A stretch of DNA of 64,000 bases. Origin: Chrysoperla carnea (taxonomy: Eukaryota; Arthropoda; Insecta; Neuroptera; Chrysopidae). The stretch spans positions 55,902,181 through 55,966,180 of the forward strand of contig NC_058340.1 of assembly GCF_905475395.1 (NCBI RefSeq). The letters are read 5' to 3'. The notes below the pieces were generated by a model. The model was not told where the DNA came from. It worked only from the letters and a program-made list of their open reading frames with translations, and made no database searches. Positions 53,155 through 63,900 of the stretch are shown piece after piece; position 1 is the stretch's first letter; the number at the start of each line of letters is the position of its first letter. The position numbers and the translations under genes are program-made.

Positions 53155-53902
53155 ATTATAAATATAATAATAATAATAATAAATAATAATAATAATAATA
53201 CTTTATTTAGAATATTACAATTCTTTATAAAGGAAATTCAAGTTTTAGAAATAAAAAAAAAAGAAAAACAAACTCAATGTTAAAAAGAAGGAGGGAAAAA
53301 CGAAAATTAATTATTTAATTTCTACAAGCAAAAGAGAAACATGATCAGCCCAGAAGTTATCGATGGAATCGCTATTGATCTAGTAGGAAGGAACGTATCA
53401 ACAATATTGTTCTAACAAGCCAGAAAACTCTTTTTATATGTCCGATGCTCATGTCATGTAACATGTTTTCCAGATCAGTTTGGTTGCAGCTAGCTTTTTG
53501 AAAAAAGATGAAACGCTCGTAATTATAAACCGGGCAGATACAAAGCAAATGAGCAAGACTCTCTTTTTCGTTTAAGCTGCAGAGGGAACAATTAGTTTCT
53601 TGATCAATAGTGTAGCTTAGGTTGTTAATAACGATTCTTAAAATTTTATGGTTTGTGGTACGTAACTGCGCAAATACTCGTATAAATTGTATTGGACAAG
53701 TAAATGATAGATATGCTTGCGATCCTTCCGAAAAGGTCAAGTGCTTATATGGATAAATATAATAACAAAAATTTATTTCACCAACTAACGAAACAATAAT
53801 TATATTTATAATCGAAATTAAAAGATAGACTCGGTAAAAATTCTCCTGAACGTAAAAGTGTAGGTTGCCGGTGGGAAACCTGACAGGATATTTTTTAAAC
53901 AT
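53155..53902 (-). mobile_element. 5'-truncated non-LTR retrotransposon (3' end)
   Basis: The minus-strand frame 53372-53902 encodes 176 aa. Its last 110 residues have the layout of the end of a non-LTR retrotransposon ORF2 protein: FAQLRTTNHKILRIVINN, YTIDQETNCSLCSLNEKESL, then AHLLCICPVYNYERF, a C-x2-C...H...C zinc-like motif. Downstream on the same strand come a stop, a short 3' UTR, AATAAA at about 53200 and a tail of repeated ATT (53160-53205), as in elements that end in simple trinucleotide repeats. The reverse transcriptase core and endonuclease are missing, so this is a dead 5'-truncated copy. The first 60 or so residues of the frame are probably flanking sequence. Confidence 0.75.
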
Positions 53903-54715
53903 TAAAGGATTGTTTTTTGGAAAAACTATTGATTTTCGCTGATAATATTAAATAAAAAAGTTGAAGATAATTTAAAAATACGTATTTAGAGCCAAGACTC
54001 GACCCTTTGTTAACTTATCTGGCAGTAATTGCACAATTAATATTTGGGAAATTTTATATTGAGAAATTAATTAAAATTACATTTTTTAATAACTAATTCT
54101 GAGGCGATTCATTTTGGTTGTTAACTTCTCAATAGCGATCCATCAATTTTCAAAAACAAACAGGTGTAAGCCCGTTTCTATCTTATATTTGAGTGCGCAA
54201 TAAAAGTTTGGAACTGACTTTAAATTTTTTTTTATAATGACGATAAAGCACATAACTATTGTTCCGGTATATTACACAATAATACAACCCCAAATAAGTA
54301 AAACATCATTTGATTGAAGATGATACACATATTTATTGATATTGATGGGATCTTTAACATATGATAATGTTTGAACGGATGCACCTGCACCTGCCACCGT
54401 CAATTATTAAATATATCATTAACTAATAATATATAACTAATACACTTTGTGATTAGTTACATATCAACTAATTATTATTGTAACCCTCTTAACTAAAGGG
54501 TAAAAAAAAAAAATAAAATACTCTACAATCTCTTTTATAAATAAAACATGAAACAAAATACACGTAATGTTTTTACGTAATATTTTTTTTATTTTCATTA
54601 TAATTATGTTTCTACTATTCGACATTTATAATATTTTCTAAGTGAATATGTATTTCTTTTAAAATCTTACTTTTTTTTAGCTAATAGATACATCCAGTTA
54701 AAGATGTTACAAATA
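53903..54715. other. Gene-free spacer
   Basis: A+T-rich; no gene or structured repeat recognised. Confidence 0.45.
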
Positions 54716-55119
54716 AAGGAAAATGAAAGAAACCGCTCGCATTTTGCTAAAAGCTCATGGAATGTGTTTCTTAGATGTTAAATAACATTAGTAAGGCATG
54801 GGTTAGTTGCGAAAATGTTTCTGTTTGTTAATAAACAATAAATTGTTCGTTAAATGAAACGGTCAATGCAAAAGTTGACAAAATTGAAAAATAGGCAACT
54901 TGTAATACATAAATGTTTGTGTTTGTCAAATCATCAATACAAGTTGCCTATTTATTAATTTTTAAATCAACTTTTGCATTGAATGTTTCATTGAATTGAC
55001 AATTTATTGTTATTTATTAACAAATATAAATTACCTCATATCTTACTAATGATATTTGACACCTAAGAAACGCATTCCATGAAGTTTTAGCATAATTCGA
55101 GCCGTTTATTTCACTTTCC
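54716..55119. repeat. Foldback/MITE-like element of about 400 bp
   Basis: The left arm begins AAGGAAAATGAAAGAAACCG and includes CATGGAATGTGTTTCTTAGA, TGAAACGGTCAATGCAAAAG and AATAGGCAACTTGTA. The right arm carries the complements: TACAAGTTGCCTATT, CTTTTGCATTGAATGTTTCA, TAAGAAACGCATTCCATG and GGCCGTTT-like GAGCCGTTTATTTC, ending TTTCCTT. Arms are about 180-200 bases with a spacer of about 30. There is no coding frame. Confidence 0.8.
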
Positions 55120-55673
55120 TTAATTAGCTGATTTTTGTAACATCGTTTACTGCACTAACAGTCATTCTAGTTAATATTGGACCATCAGTGAAACATTGGT
55201 CGTTAACTTACTCTCATGAACACGGATGTTCTTCCTGTTCATAAACAACATAATATTTTCAAATTTATCCAAGTGGTGGAGTATCGAATAAAAGGCAACA
55301 GGACGTGTATGTTACAAAATTGTTTTATCCTGACGCAAGGGAATATGGGACAACAGTGAAAGGGGGAGGGAGTGATGAATGATCTCTACTCAGCCGTTTA
55401 AAAGTTGTGAACTCTTTCATCGGGGGTTTACCAAATTCCATAAAATTTACTAGATACACTTTTCATCTATTTCCATGCAAACATAATGTCCCACAGCGAA
55501 GTGTGGCGGGCTACAGCTAGTTTTTATATAAAAATATGCATTTTATTAATTTGAATATTACATAACAAATATTTTTTAAACAAATTTACATAAATTTTTA
55601 TTTTTTATGGTTGTCTAGATCTTAACTAACAGCGATTGTTAACTGTAGATATATTTTTCGAAAATGAGTTGAA
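55120..55673. other. 3' flank of the two-exon unknown gene
   Basis: Probably holds the 3' UTR of the minus-strand gene ending at 55674. Nothing else was recognised. Confidence 0.4.
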
Positions 55674-58418
55674 TTAATCTTCAGAATTTTTTTCATTCAT
55701 ATCAATATTCTTAATTTTACTAGTATTTATATTAGGTTTTGATTTTTCGTTAATAGTACGTCTTCTTAAGGAACGTCTGCTTCCTCGTGATATAGATTCT
55801 GTACTTGGTGGTGGCAAACTAGTTCTTTTTATTACATTATCATCATTTTTATTACTATTAATTTCTTCATTTATATCAATCGACGTTTTTGAAACTTTTC
55901 TACATTGAACAGCTTTTGATACACTCCCTAATTTTTGTAAACAATAAATTTTTGGATGTAATGTTCGTGCTGATTTATAATTTTTTGATAATGGTAGTAA
56001 ATTATTATTACAAAATCGATAATTAGCACCATTTGATGAATTTTGATTTATATAATTTTGTACTGCATTACTAAATGAAAAATCGACACCATTTTGTTCT
56101 AATACACCACTTGCTAAACCATATTCAATTGCTGATTTGACAATTTTTATAGCACGTTCTTTACCAATTTCAATTTCAGTTGATGATCGTGTCTTTAAAA
56201 ATGGTTTTAGTTGTTTTGATAAATTGTCCCTAGCAGGATTTACAATTAAATTATTCTCTGCATTATATAAAGAACTAATACAATGGATATGTTGATTTAG
56301 TTTTGATACAGAATGTAAATCATTTGATTTAATATTGTCTTGATTTGTTGGTGTACAAGAATTGTCATCATTTATACTAATTTCATCGCTACTATCACGT
56401 TGGTATTCTGAGAAGTTAAATGGCTGTGAATATGATACTAATAAATTATTATTTTCACATTTATAATTTGTATTTGTTTTAGGATTTTCATCTACATCAT
56501 TTGTATTTTTATTACTATTCCTGCGCCATAGTCCACATAAGCCTTTTAAACGATTTAAATAATTTAATACAATAGTTTCCCATTGATTTGTTTTGGTCAT
56601 TTCATCTTCATTCATTAATTCTTCTATGAAAATATTAAGTTAAAAGTTCAAATAGTTGTTTTCGATAGCCATAAAAATGATTTACACACTATACAAAAAA
56701 AAAACACGCGACACTATGTTTCGAAAAAAATGCACAATATTTGCAGCCAAGTTATACTTGATTTTTTTGTATTTACCAACACTACCAAGGATCATTTTAA
56801 AGATAAAAATGTTATTATAGGTTTTTGTTAGTACATACTATAATAAAATATCTATATTAACAAGTGAAAACAAACAATTGACTGAGCTAATTGTTGAAAT
56901 AACATGTATAGACTGTGTTGATTGCTATGTCACATTACACATACATACATGTCACACATATATAACTTTTATACCCATATAAAACATATTATACAATTTG
57001 CGCATAATTTGCGCTCTTACGGGTAAACAGTGATGTTTACGAAAAAATGTTTCAAACAAAAGTTATTTATTTTTTTATAAGGAACATTTTTTATATTTAA
57101 ACTTTTGTTCTATCTCTAACGGTTTACAAGATGGGTCTTACGGACCCATGACCCAATTGACCTATGTTGCTCATTTGTCTAACTTGACTTCACTTTTTAC
57201 GTCCTAAGCACGATATAAAAATGTCAGCTTGATATCTCTTTTCGTTTTTGAGTAATCGTGAGTACAAACGACAGACAGTATATCAAAATTTTGTTCATAG
57301 TTTCAATATTGTTAAGCGTTACAAACTTGGGACTAAACTTAGTATACCTTGGTACATTTCATATGCATGGTATAAAAATATTATTAGACGTTATACTTAA
57401 TATACTCTTAAATTTAAAGTTTTGACATATCAATCGGAAATTCTAGACCATTTGTAAAAGCGAAAAATGTACGAAGTTTACTGTCGTACGGCATAACCTT
57501 TTAAAAAAATTTTTTCTTTTCCTATTTGATGTAAACGGCGAACATAAAATTTTATTTAAATCTATAATTCTCGATATTCCTACTAAAAATACCACACATT
57601 TTATAAAGATCAATTTTCTAGAGAATTTTATGTTCTTTAAATTAAGGTAGTTGGGTCATTTAAGTAAAATTATTAAAATTTAAAGACAATTTACCACGCC
57701 TAACATGAGATATTCGTAATTAAAAATGAAATTTTTAACAAACGTTGGTAGCATAGGACAAACTGGCAATGGCAATCTTTTTTCAAGAGCTCAAGAAATT
57801 GAAGAATAACAAAGTTACCTGGATGCAAATATTGTGATAAAGAAGACGAAAGGTGTAAACCACATTTAATGTCTACCATATTGGAATTTCATATTTTCTG
57901 ACTTACATTTTCACTTTCAATTTTATCTTTTTTTGAAATTTTCTCATTAAAAATGAAATTTTAATAATTTTTGAAAATTATTAAACATGTTATAGATTTC
58001 GGGTTTTAACGTTAGGTATCTTTTCCATAGTAAGCACGAGTATTTGAAAAAATATGTAACATACTATTTTTTTAAAATATAAATCAATTTTATGGCCATC
58101 GAAATACGCAGAAATGGTTTTTAAGAACGATCACATATTCGTTAATATTATAAGTCACCAAATCGAATTCAAGAACTAATTTAAAACATTGGAACTGTTA
58201 TAATCTATGAAGTCGACTGTTATATAATTTTTTTATGTACCTTTAACTAAAGATTCATCGATCGAAGTACGTATTATTGAAGGATTAGCAGCAAATTTTA
58301 CACATTTTGTTCGTAAATTTTGTCTTCTCTGTGGTTTTAGTAGTCGCTGTTTCTTTGTATTTGCCATGCTTTTTTGTATGCATGATGAATGCGAGGTGCA
58401 TTTGTCGTTTTTTTGCAT
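55674..58418 (-). CDS. Basic, Asn/Ser-rich protein of unknown function
   Basis: Two exons on the minus strand, 58241-58418 and 55674-56623, join with matching phase (1+2) to 1128 nt, 375 aa plus stop. I do not recognise the protein. Residues 1-45 are strongly basic (MANTKKQRLLKPQRRQNLRT sits at about 18-37), like a nuclear or DNA-binding tail. Around residues 64-90 comes WETIVLNYLNRLKGLCGLWR. The middle is Asn/Ser/Asp-rich and disordered. A more ordered segment near residues 205-235 reads EIEIGKERAIKIVKSAIEYG then LASGVLEQNGVDF, which could be a small helical or winged-helix fold. The tail has SRGSRRSLRRRTINEKSK. There is no signal peptide or membrane segment. A second in-frame Met at codon 18 could be the start. 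The 314-codon open exon in A+T-rich DNA argues for a real gene. The intron carries a family A repeat. Confidence 0.75.
56859..57377 (+). repeat. Repeat family A, full-length copy 7
   Basis: Runs from AACAAGTGAAAAC to GGTATAAAA inside the intron of the two-exon gene, antisense to it. It lacks the CGGAAATGG-to-AACACC block just after the ACGACAGACAG run (about 57268-57280), an internal deletion. Confidence 0.8.
57378..58240. other. Rest of the intron of the two-exon unknown gene
   Basis: A+T-rich intron; no further exon or repeat copy recognised. Confidence 0.5.
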
Positions 58419-59139
58419 TTATAGAAAATCTTATTAGAATTTAATATAAAAATTAGTATAAATATTTTTAAAACATAAATTTTTCAACTGAAATTCCAAA
58501 TATTAATATTTTATAAAATGACATTTAAAATTTTTTTAAATAAATTATCAATATTAGAAAGATCACTTTGATCAGAACTAATACAGTAGAGTTTTTGTAA
58601 ACCAAATACTTTTCGGCCAACCTTTCCATACTCCTCCCTAGTTCAATGAGAGTATAGCCACTTATAAATGATACATGTACGTATATACATAAATGCATGA
58701 TTTTACCTTCTATACAATCCCAGTAAACCAAACAAACCCGGTAATCCGATCCCCAGGTTTATATTGAGTTCGGATTATCGAGACTCTACTGTATTACTGT
58801 ATTATTATAGTGTCAGATTTTTCTATTGATCAAAAGTAGGCTACAAACTAGAAAATGTCGAGAATAAAAAGTGGAAGCGAATTATTTTAGTAAAAATAAG
58901 TTTTTTGTATAAAAGGTTCGGGTATTTAGAAGGAAAAGTCATTTGCAACTTTCATCCTTGCGCAACTCACAACAATTGTTGGGATTTCTCCATAATTTTG
59001 ATTCACATTTCTTGAAATACAACGATTTAAATTATTTTTTTCATAAATTCGATCTCTATTTATATCAATTTAAAAAAACTAAGTGCTTGATAAATGGCGT
59101 ATAGTTGGTCACTTTATCTTCAGTTTGAAATGAATTTTA
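58419..59139. promoter_or_regulatory. Upstream region of the two-exon unknown gene
   Basis: The promoter of the minus-strand gene should lie just right of 58418. No motif was recognised and the remaining sequence shows no gene. Confidence 0.3.
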
Positions 59140-59605
59140 AACAAGTGAAAACAACCAGTTGACTGAGTTAATTGTTGAAATATCATGTATAGACAGTGTT
59201 GATTACTCTGTCACATTACACTTATATACATACTTTTGTTCAATCTCTAACGGTTTACAAGATGGGTCCTACGGACCCAAGACCCAATTGACCTATGATG
59301 CTCATTTACGAACTTGACCTCACTTTTTACATCCTGAGTTCGCTGTAAAAATTTCAGCTAGATATCTCTTTTCGTTTTTGAGTAATCGTGATGACAGACG
59401 GACAGACAGGCAACCGGAAATGAACTAATTAGGTGACTTTATGAACACCTATACCAAAATTTTGTTCATAGCATCAGTATTTTTAAGCGTTACAAACTTG
59501 GGACTAAACTTAGTATACCTTTGTATATTTCATATACATGGTATAAAACTTGGGACTAAAACTTAGTATACCTTTGTATATACATGGTATATACATGGTA
59601 TAAAA
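59140..59605 (+). repeat. Repeat family A, copy 8, with duplicated 3' end
   Basis: Starts AACAAGTGAAAAC. The block between about 59225 and 59230 is deleted relative to other copies (no GTAAACAGTGATG stretch). At the 3' end the sequence CTTGGGACTAAACTTAGTAT through GGTATAAAA is followed by a second version (59549-59605), a small tandem duplication of the terminus. Confidence 0.8.
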
Positions 59606-59890
59606 AGGATTTTGATAAAATGTGTAAAAAATTTGGACGCTTCTTATCAATTTAATTTCAGATTAGTATTCTTTATTGTTAGCATGGAAGAGGTGATCAC
59701 ATCGCAATTCGCGAATCAAAAAAAAAGTATCGTTAAATTCATGATAAATATTCTAGTATATTTATCAAATATACTAGATATATTTGATCGTAATATATTT
59801 ATTACGATCAGCATCTGGATATAACATATCTTTATTTATTAAAAATTTATTTTAAAACATTATTCATCGTTTTTTTATTACTTTATAAAT
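59606..59890. other. 3' flank of the caspase gene
   Basis: A+T-rich. It includes an imperfect palindrome around 59750-59805 (TATATTTATCAAATATACTA, TTGATCGTAATATATTTATT). It probably holds the caspase 3' UTR. Confidence 0.45.
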
Positions 59891-62800
59891 TCATTTACAA
59901 GAATAGACATACTTCAAGCGTTTTTTATCTGAAAATTTAATGAGACGAGTTAGCATTGATGTAAAGCAGGGTATTTGCCTCTTTCCATCTAATTCCGGTG
60001 TATTGCACGAACTTTCAAATTCTATTGCAACACGTCTTGAAACAAATGTCAATAACTTAACAAAGTCATAAGTCTTCCCATTTAATAGTAGCTCCTTACA
60101 CAATGATTGAATGTACCATGATCCATTTCCTCTTTTAAAAGAAAGATAATCTGAAAATAAAACAAACAATTAACTGAGTTAATTCTTGAAATACCCTGTA
60201 TAGAAAGTGTTGAATGTCATTGCTTGCATTATTTTTTAATAAATTAGAATAATTTAAAAGGCCAATCGCAAAACCGCAACAGCGGAAAAACCGCAGCCAT
60301 GTGGAAGACATTATGGTAATCAATTATTTGGTATGCGCTAATTATGGATGTGTTACTTTTTGTGACATTTGTACTGGGATACCACATATGCCATTTGACA
60401 GATATACATAAAAAGAATTGAGATTGAAAGAGATTGCTCTACACGGTACGAAATGTATGGCGTTTATCACAATGCTGGTATGGTATAGGGACTGCAGATA
60501 ATCAAAAAGTATCTGATAATACTCTATATAATATTGCTGTGCGATCCATTACTATGACGTTATTTATAATACTGTATGGTATAAAAACGTTTGCGCCACT
60601 TACCTTAGTACAGTATTACATTCACGCCTATGCATACAAGTAGATATTGACAAAAAATTTCCTACCGTGTAATACCAAAAATCGTAGTCTTAGGGAGGAT
60701 ATATATATGCGGGGACCAACTTCACGCTACGATGTACTGGTTCCTGTGATGTTTGTACTTGGATATAAAATATGCCTTGTGAAAGATATAGACTAGAAGA
60801 AGTTTGTTCCAGACCAGTATCAAAATAATCCGACATCAAATGGGGCATGGAGTGGATAAAATAAATAAAGTAAAGTAGTTAATCTTTCTTGAAAGATTAA
60901 TTAAAAAAGCTTAGTTTTTCATTTACCTAAGAACGTAGTCAAAGGGGGGCTATATATTTTCGGGGGCCAACTTTACGCTAGTTGTAGTGGTAGGCAGATC
61001 TTAGTCTTACCCATAAAAGGGTTTAGTAGCGTTGTCTGTGGATGGGTAATGAATTTCTGTGAATGAGTCTCTGTCTAATACATAGGTTTCTTAAGAAATA
61101 TTAAACTACTTTAGAATATTCTAAAATAGACTGGCTAATTGAAAAACAGTTCTGTTGTGAACTAGTTCTATACTTGTTCATCGGTTTAGTATTCAGAGAT
61201 ATGTTGGAAACAACTTACCAGGAATTGTCGAATGGGCGAATAAGAAATCAGCATGAGTGGGAATGGTATACAAAACAGAGTTCCCATCGTGCTCATATTG
61301 TACCATTTCAACCGCATTTTGGACTTTTTCACCTCGACAAGCCTGGAAATAATATATATCTCATTAAAAATATCGTCCCTATTGTAACTAAACTATCAAA
61401 TTTAAGTAGTCGGAACTGTCGTTGGCAAATGCAAAATATTACTAAAAAGAATTTTAAAAAAACAAGTGAAAACAAACAATTGACTGAGTTAATTGTTGAA
61501 ATACCATGCATAGTCAGTGTTGATTTCTTTATCACATTACACATACAAACATGTGACACATACATAACTGATAATCAAGTATAGTACATATTATAAAATT
61601 TCCGCCTAATTGGCGCCCTCACGGGTAAACAGTGATGTTTACGAAAAATGCTTCAAACAAAAGTTGTTTAATTTTTGATAAGAAACATTTTTTACATTTA
61701 AACTTTTGTTCAATCTCTAACGGTTTACAAGATGGGTCCTACGGACCCAAGACCCAATTGACCTATGATGCTCATTTACGAACTTGACCTCACTTTTTAC
61801 ATCCTGAGTTCGCTGTAAAAATTTCAGCTCGATATCTTTTTTGTTTTTGAGTTATCGTGTCCACAGACGGACGGACGGACGGACGGACAGCCGGAAATCG
61901 ACTAATTAGGTGATTTTATGAACACCTATGACAAAATTTTTTTCCTAGCATCATTATTTTTAAGCGTTACAAACTTGGGACTAAACTTAATATGCTATGG
62001 ATATTTCATATATGCATGGTATAAAAATTAAATGTTGGAAGGAGACACGAGGCCTTGTATGTATGTATGTATATATTACCCAATAAAATGCAACCTACAC
62101 CTACCTCAGCCTCTCCCTAGAAAATCCTATTTTCCTGTATTTTGAAATGTTTTCCCTAGGATGTGGCCTTCTTGAATTTTCCCGGATATGTGGCTTATAC
62201 CAATTCTAGGAACACCTTAAGGTCTAGCCTTGTGCCCAGTTTAATCGAAATCGTTTGAGCCGTTTTTGAGAAAACCCCAAAAATCCTGTTTTGGCTTAGA
62301 GAGAAGTACCCTTAAAAAAAGACCTAGGGAAAAAATGAAAAAATCATCTGGAATTATGACCTAACTAAACCTATGTACCGAGTTTGAGAAAAATCGGTTG
62401 AAAATTGAAGGCTACAGCTTGGTAACAAACATACCGACATACCGACATACCGACGGACGCAACATTTTTTAAAACCACTTTTTTGGAATCAGGGACCCTC
62501 AAAACGTGTATTTCCGTTGAAACCCCGATATCGATTTTTTTTTCGATCACAACACTTTATTATATTTATAATATAATAAAGTAAAAAAGACTTGTATGCA
62601 TCCATACTAGGTTCTTCTGAGGAAATCAAGAATTTTTTAATCCCACATCCAAATTTTTTGATCTCATATCCAAAATATAGCTAAAGAAGGACAGGAGACC
62701 AAGATTCTTAACATAACTAATGCAATTCATGCTCTAAGAAATATACAACTAATTAATGCTATCCAAAGAATTTTGAAAAATTTGAAAAGTTTTGCGTAGC

Positions 62801-63123
62801 TTAATCCTGAAATTTAATAATGTAAGAGATTCAAGATGATTGTAAGAAATTTTTCTTACGGATTCACAAAGTAAGGCTTGGACGATATACCTACCTTTCT
62901 CAAGTATTTACCTTAATTCTACCTGTTTTGTTTTTACTTACTTGAGTAATGAAAATTTTGGGTTTACCCGCTAATGATGGACATATATCAGGAGTAAAAT
63001 TTGTCCACACATCTTCAAATCTATATTCACCGTCGTAGGCAAGTAAAGTTCCAGGACCAGTTCCATGAGTAAATATAGCTACTACTAAACAGTCATGATT
63101 TGAATGATCTACATCAAACGCAA
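59891..63123 (-). CDS. Effector-type caspase, 3' part of the gene (5' end outside the window)
   Basis: A cysteine protease of apoptosis, cutting after Asp. Three minus-strand exons: 62942-63123, 61219-61342 and 59891-60150 (stop at the low end). They join in frame to about 188 aa. Exon 1 holds the catalytic His region (DHSNHDCLVVAIFTHG; THG where SHG is usual), AYDGEYRFEDVW and LAGKPKIFITQ. Exon 2 starts with the active-site Cys (ITQ/ACRGEKVQ) and includes IPTHADFLFAHSTIP. Exon 3 holds the small-subunit pocket (YLSFKRGNGSWYIQSLCKEL) and KRQIPCFTSMLTRLIKF. The linker between large and small subunits is short, with one plausible Asp site (QYEHDG). The N-terminal third and any prodomain should lie right of 64000, because no upstream exon was found before 63900. 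Catalytic residues are intact, so the enzyme may be active. Introns hold several repeats. Confidence 0.93.
60154..60250 (+). repeat. Repeat family A, fragment (copy 9) at the caspase exon 3 acceptor
   Basis: AACAAACAATTAACTGAGTT, AATTCTTGAAATACCCTGTA and TAGAAAGTGTTGAATG match the left end of family A, in the variant form of copy 6. On the minus strand this fragment runs into TTTTATTTTCAG, the splice acceptor of the last caspase exon. Confidence 0.7.
60360..61000. repeat. Degenerate direct repeats in caspase intron
   Basis: TGTGACATTTGTACTGGGAT...ATGCCATTTGACAGATATA (60361-60406) resembles TGTGATGTTTGTACTTGGAT...ATGCCTTGTGAAAGATATA (60748-60792). GGATATATATATGCGGGGAC (60697) with CAACTTCACGCTA resembles the later GGCTATATATTTTCGGGGGC (60948) with CAACTTTACGCTA. 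So fragments of one sequence occur two or three times within 650 bases. No caspase exon is hidden here. Confidence 0.5.
61461..62026 (+). repeat. Repeat family A, full-length copy 10
   Basis: Runs from AACAAGTGAAAAC to GGTATAAAA inside a caspase intron, antisense to the gene. Same sub-family as copies 3 and 4. It carries an expanded (ACGG/GACG)n run at 61867-61887. Confidence 0.85.
62050..62590 (+). repeat. Interspersed repeat D in caspase intron
   Basis: Begins near a TGTA microsatellite (TGTATGTATGTATGTATATA) and contains CCTAGAAAATCCTATTTTCC, TCGTTTGAGCCGTTTTTGAG, ATACCGACATACCGACGGAC, CAGGGACCCTCAAAACGTGT and GAAACCCCGATATCGATTTT, ending in an ATAATAAAGTAAAA block. There is no coding frame. 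It has the look of an insect transposon remnant, but only one copy lies here. Confidence 0.5.
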
Positions 63124-63189
63124 CTATAAAACAAATAAAATTAGTTTTTGGTTATATCTTAGATTCTTTTGCAAATGAAGCATGTCGTG

Positions 63190-63900
63190 TGGATTAAACC
63201 TCTAAATTTTTTCCTGTAGCCCCGGTTGACCTGAAAATTTGAGATTAAGTTTTGTTCATCCTCTAGATCAAAAGTTATAGGATGTCTAGTGGAGCTTTTT
63301 CCACCCCTTAACCCCTTTCAGGGGCTGGAACAATAATTGTTGAAAATGGCAACGGAAATCGATAGAGCGATAAAATCTAAGCAAAACGTGTCATTTAAGT
63401 ATATTTCGAAAAGTCAATACTTTCCGAGTATTGAAGATTGTAATTCGGAGTATTCAACGTTAAATAACAATCTTCAATAACTCGGAAAGTATTGACTTTT
63501 CGAAATATACTTAAATGACACATTTTGTTTAAATTTCATGGCTCTATCGATTTATGTTGCCATTTTCAACAATTATTTTTCCACCCCCTAGAAAACGTCA
63601 AATTTTACAATTATGTAACGTTAAATACTCCGAATTCAATCGGGATTAACTCGGAAAGTATTGACTTTTCGAAATGTACTCTAATGACACTTTTTACTTA
63701 GATTCCATCGCTCTATTGATTTCCGTTGCCATTTTCAACATATATTTTTCTACCCTCTAGAGGGGGTAGTTACCACCTCCTGGGCAAAAGCACCACTAGG
63801 TTCCGTCTTTTGATCTAGAGGTAGAATAAAGCTTAATACCAAATTTTCATCAAAATCAGTGCTATAGATCAAAATTTAGAGATTTCGTCATTTTTTCTCC
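63190..63900. repeat. Large foldback element upstream of the visible caspase exons
   Basis: The left half (about 63190-63442) and the right half (about 63468-63890) are inverted relatives. The core arms share TCATTTAAGTATATTTCGAA, AAGTCAATACTTTCCGAGT and CAACAATTATT with their complements. Further out, CTAGATCAAAAGTTATAGGA on the left faces TCTTTTGATCTAGAGGTAGA on the right. A third arm copy (about 63650-63750: ACTCGGAAAGTATTGACTTT, TCGAAATGTACTCTAATGAC) repeats the right arm in direct orientation. There is no coding frame. It probably lies in a caspase intron. Confidence 0.8.

Noticed and set aside
53372-53902. A host gene encoding a small zinc protein
   Set aside because: The layout and tail fit the end of a non-LTR retrotransposon much better than a host gene.
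57726-57809. Small protein gene starting at an ATG in the unknown gene's intron
   Set aside because: Only 27 codons, opposite strand to the host gene, no supporting signal.
60361-60860. Hidden caspase exon on the minus strand
   Set aside because: The open stretches carry no caspase motif. The true middle exon at 61219-61342 joins both neighbours in phase.
61174-61584. Plus-strand open frame of 136 codons
   Set aside because: It is the antisense shadow of the caspase active-site exon (61219-61342) fused by chance to the left end of repeat A copy 10.
30592-62026. Family A as a canonical Helitron
   Set aside because: The ends are not TC...CTRR and no A/T insertion rule could be shown, so no class is assigned.
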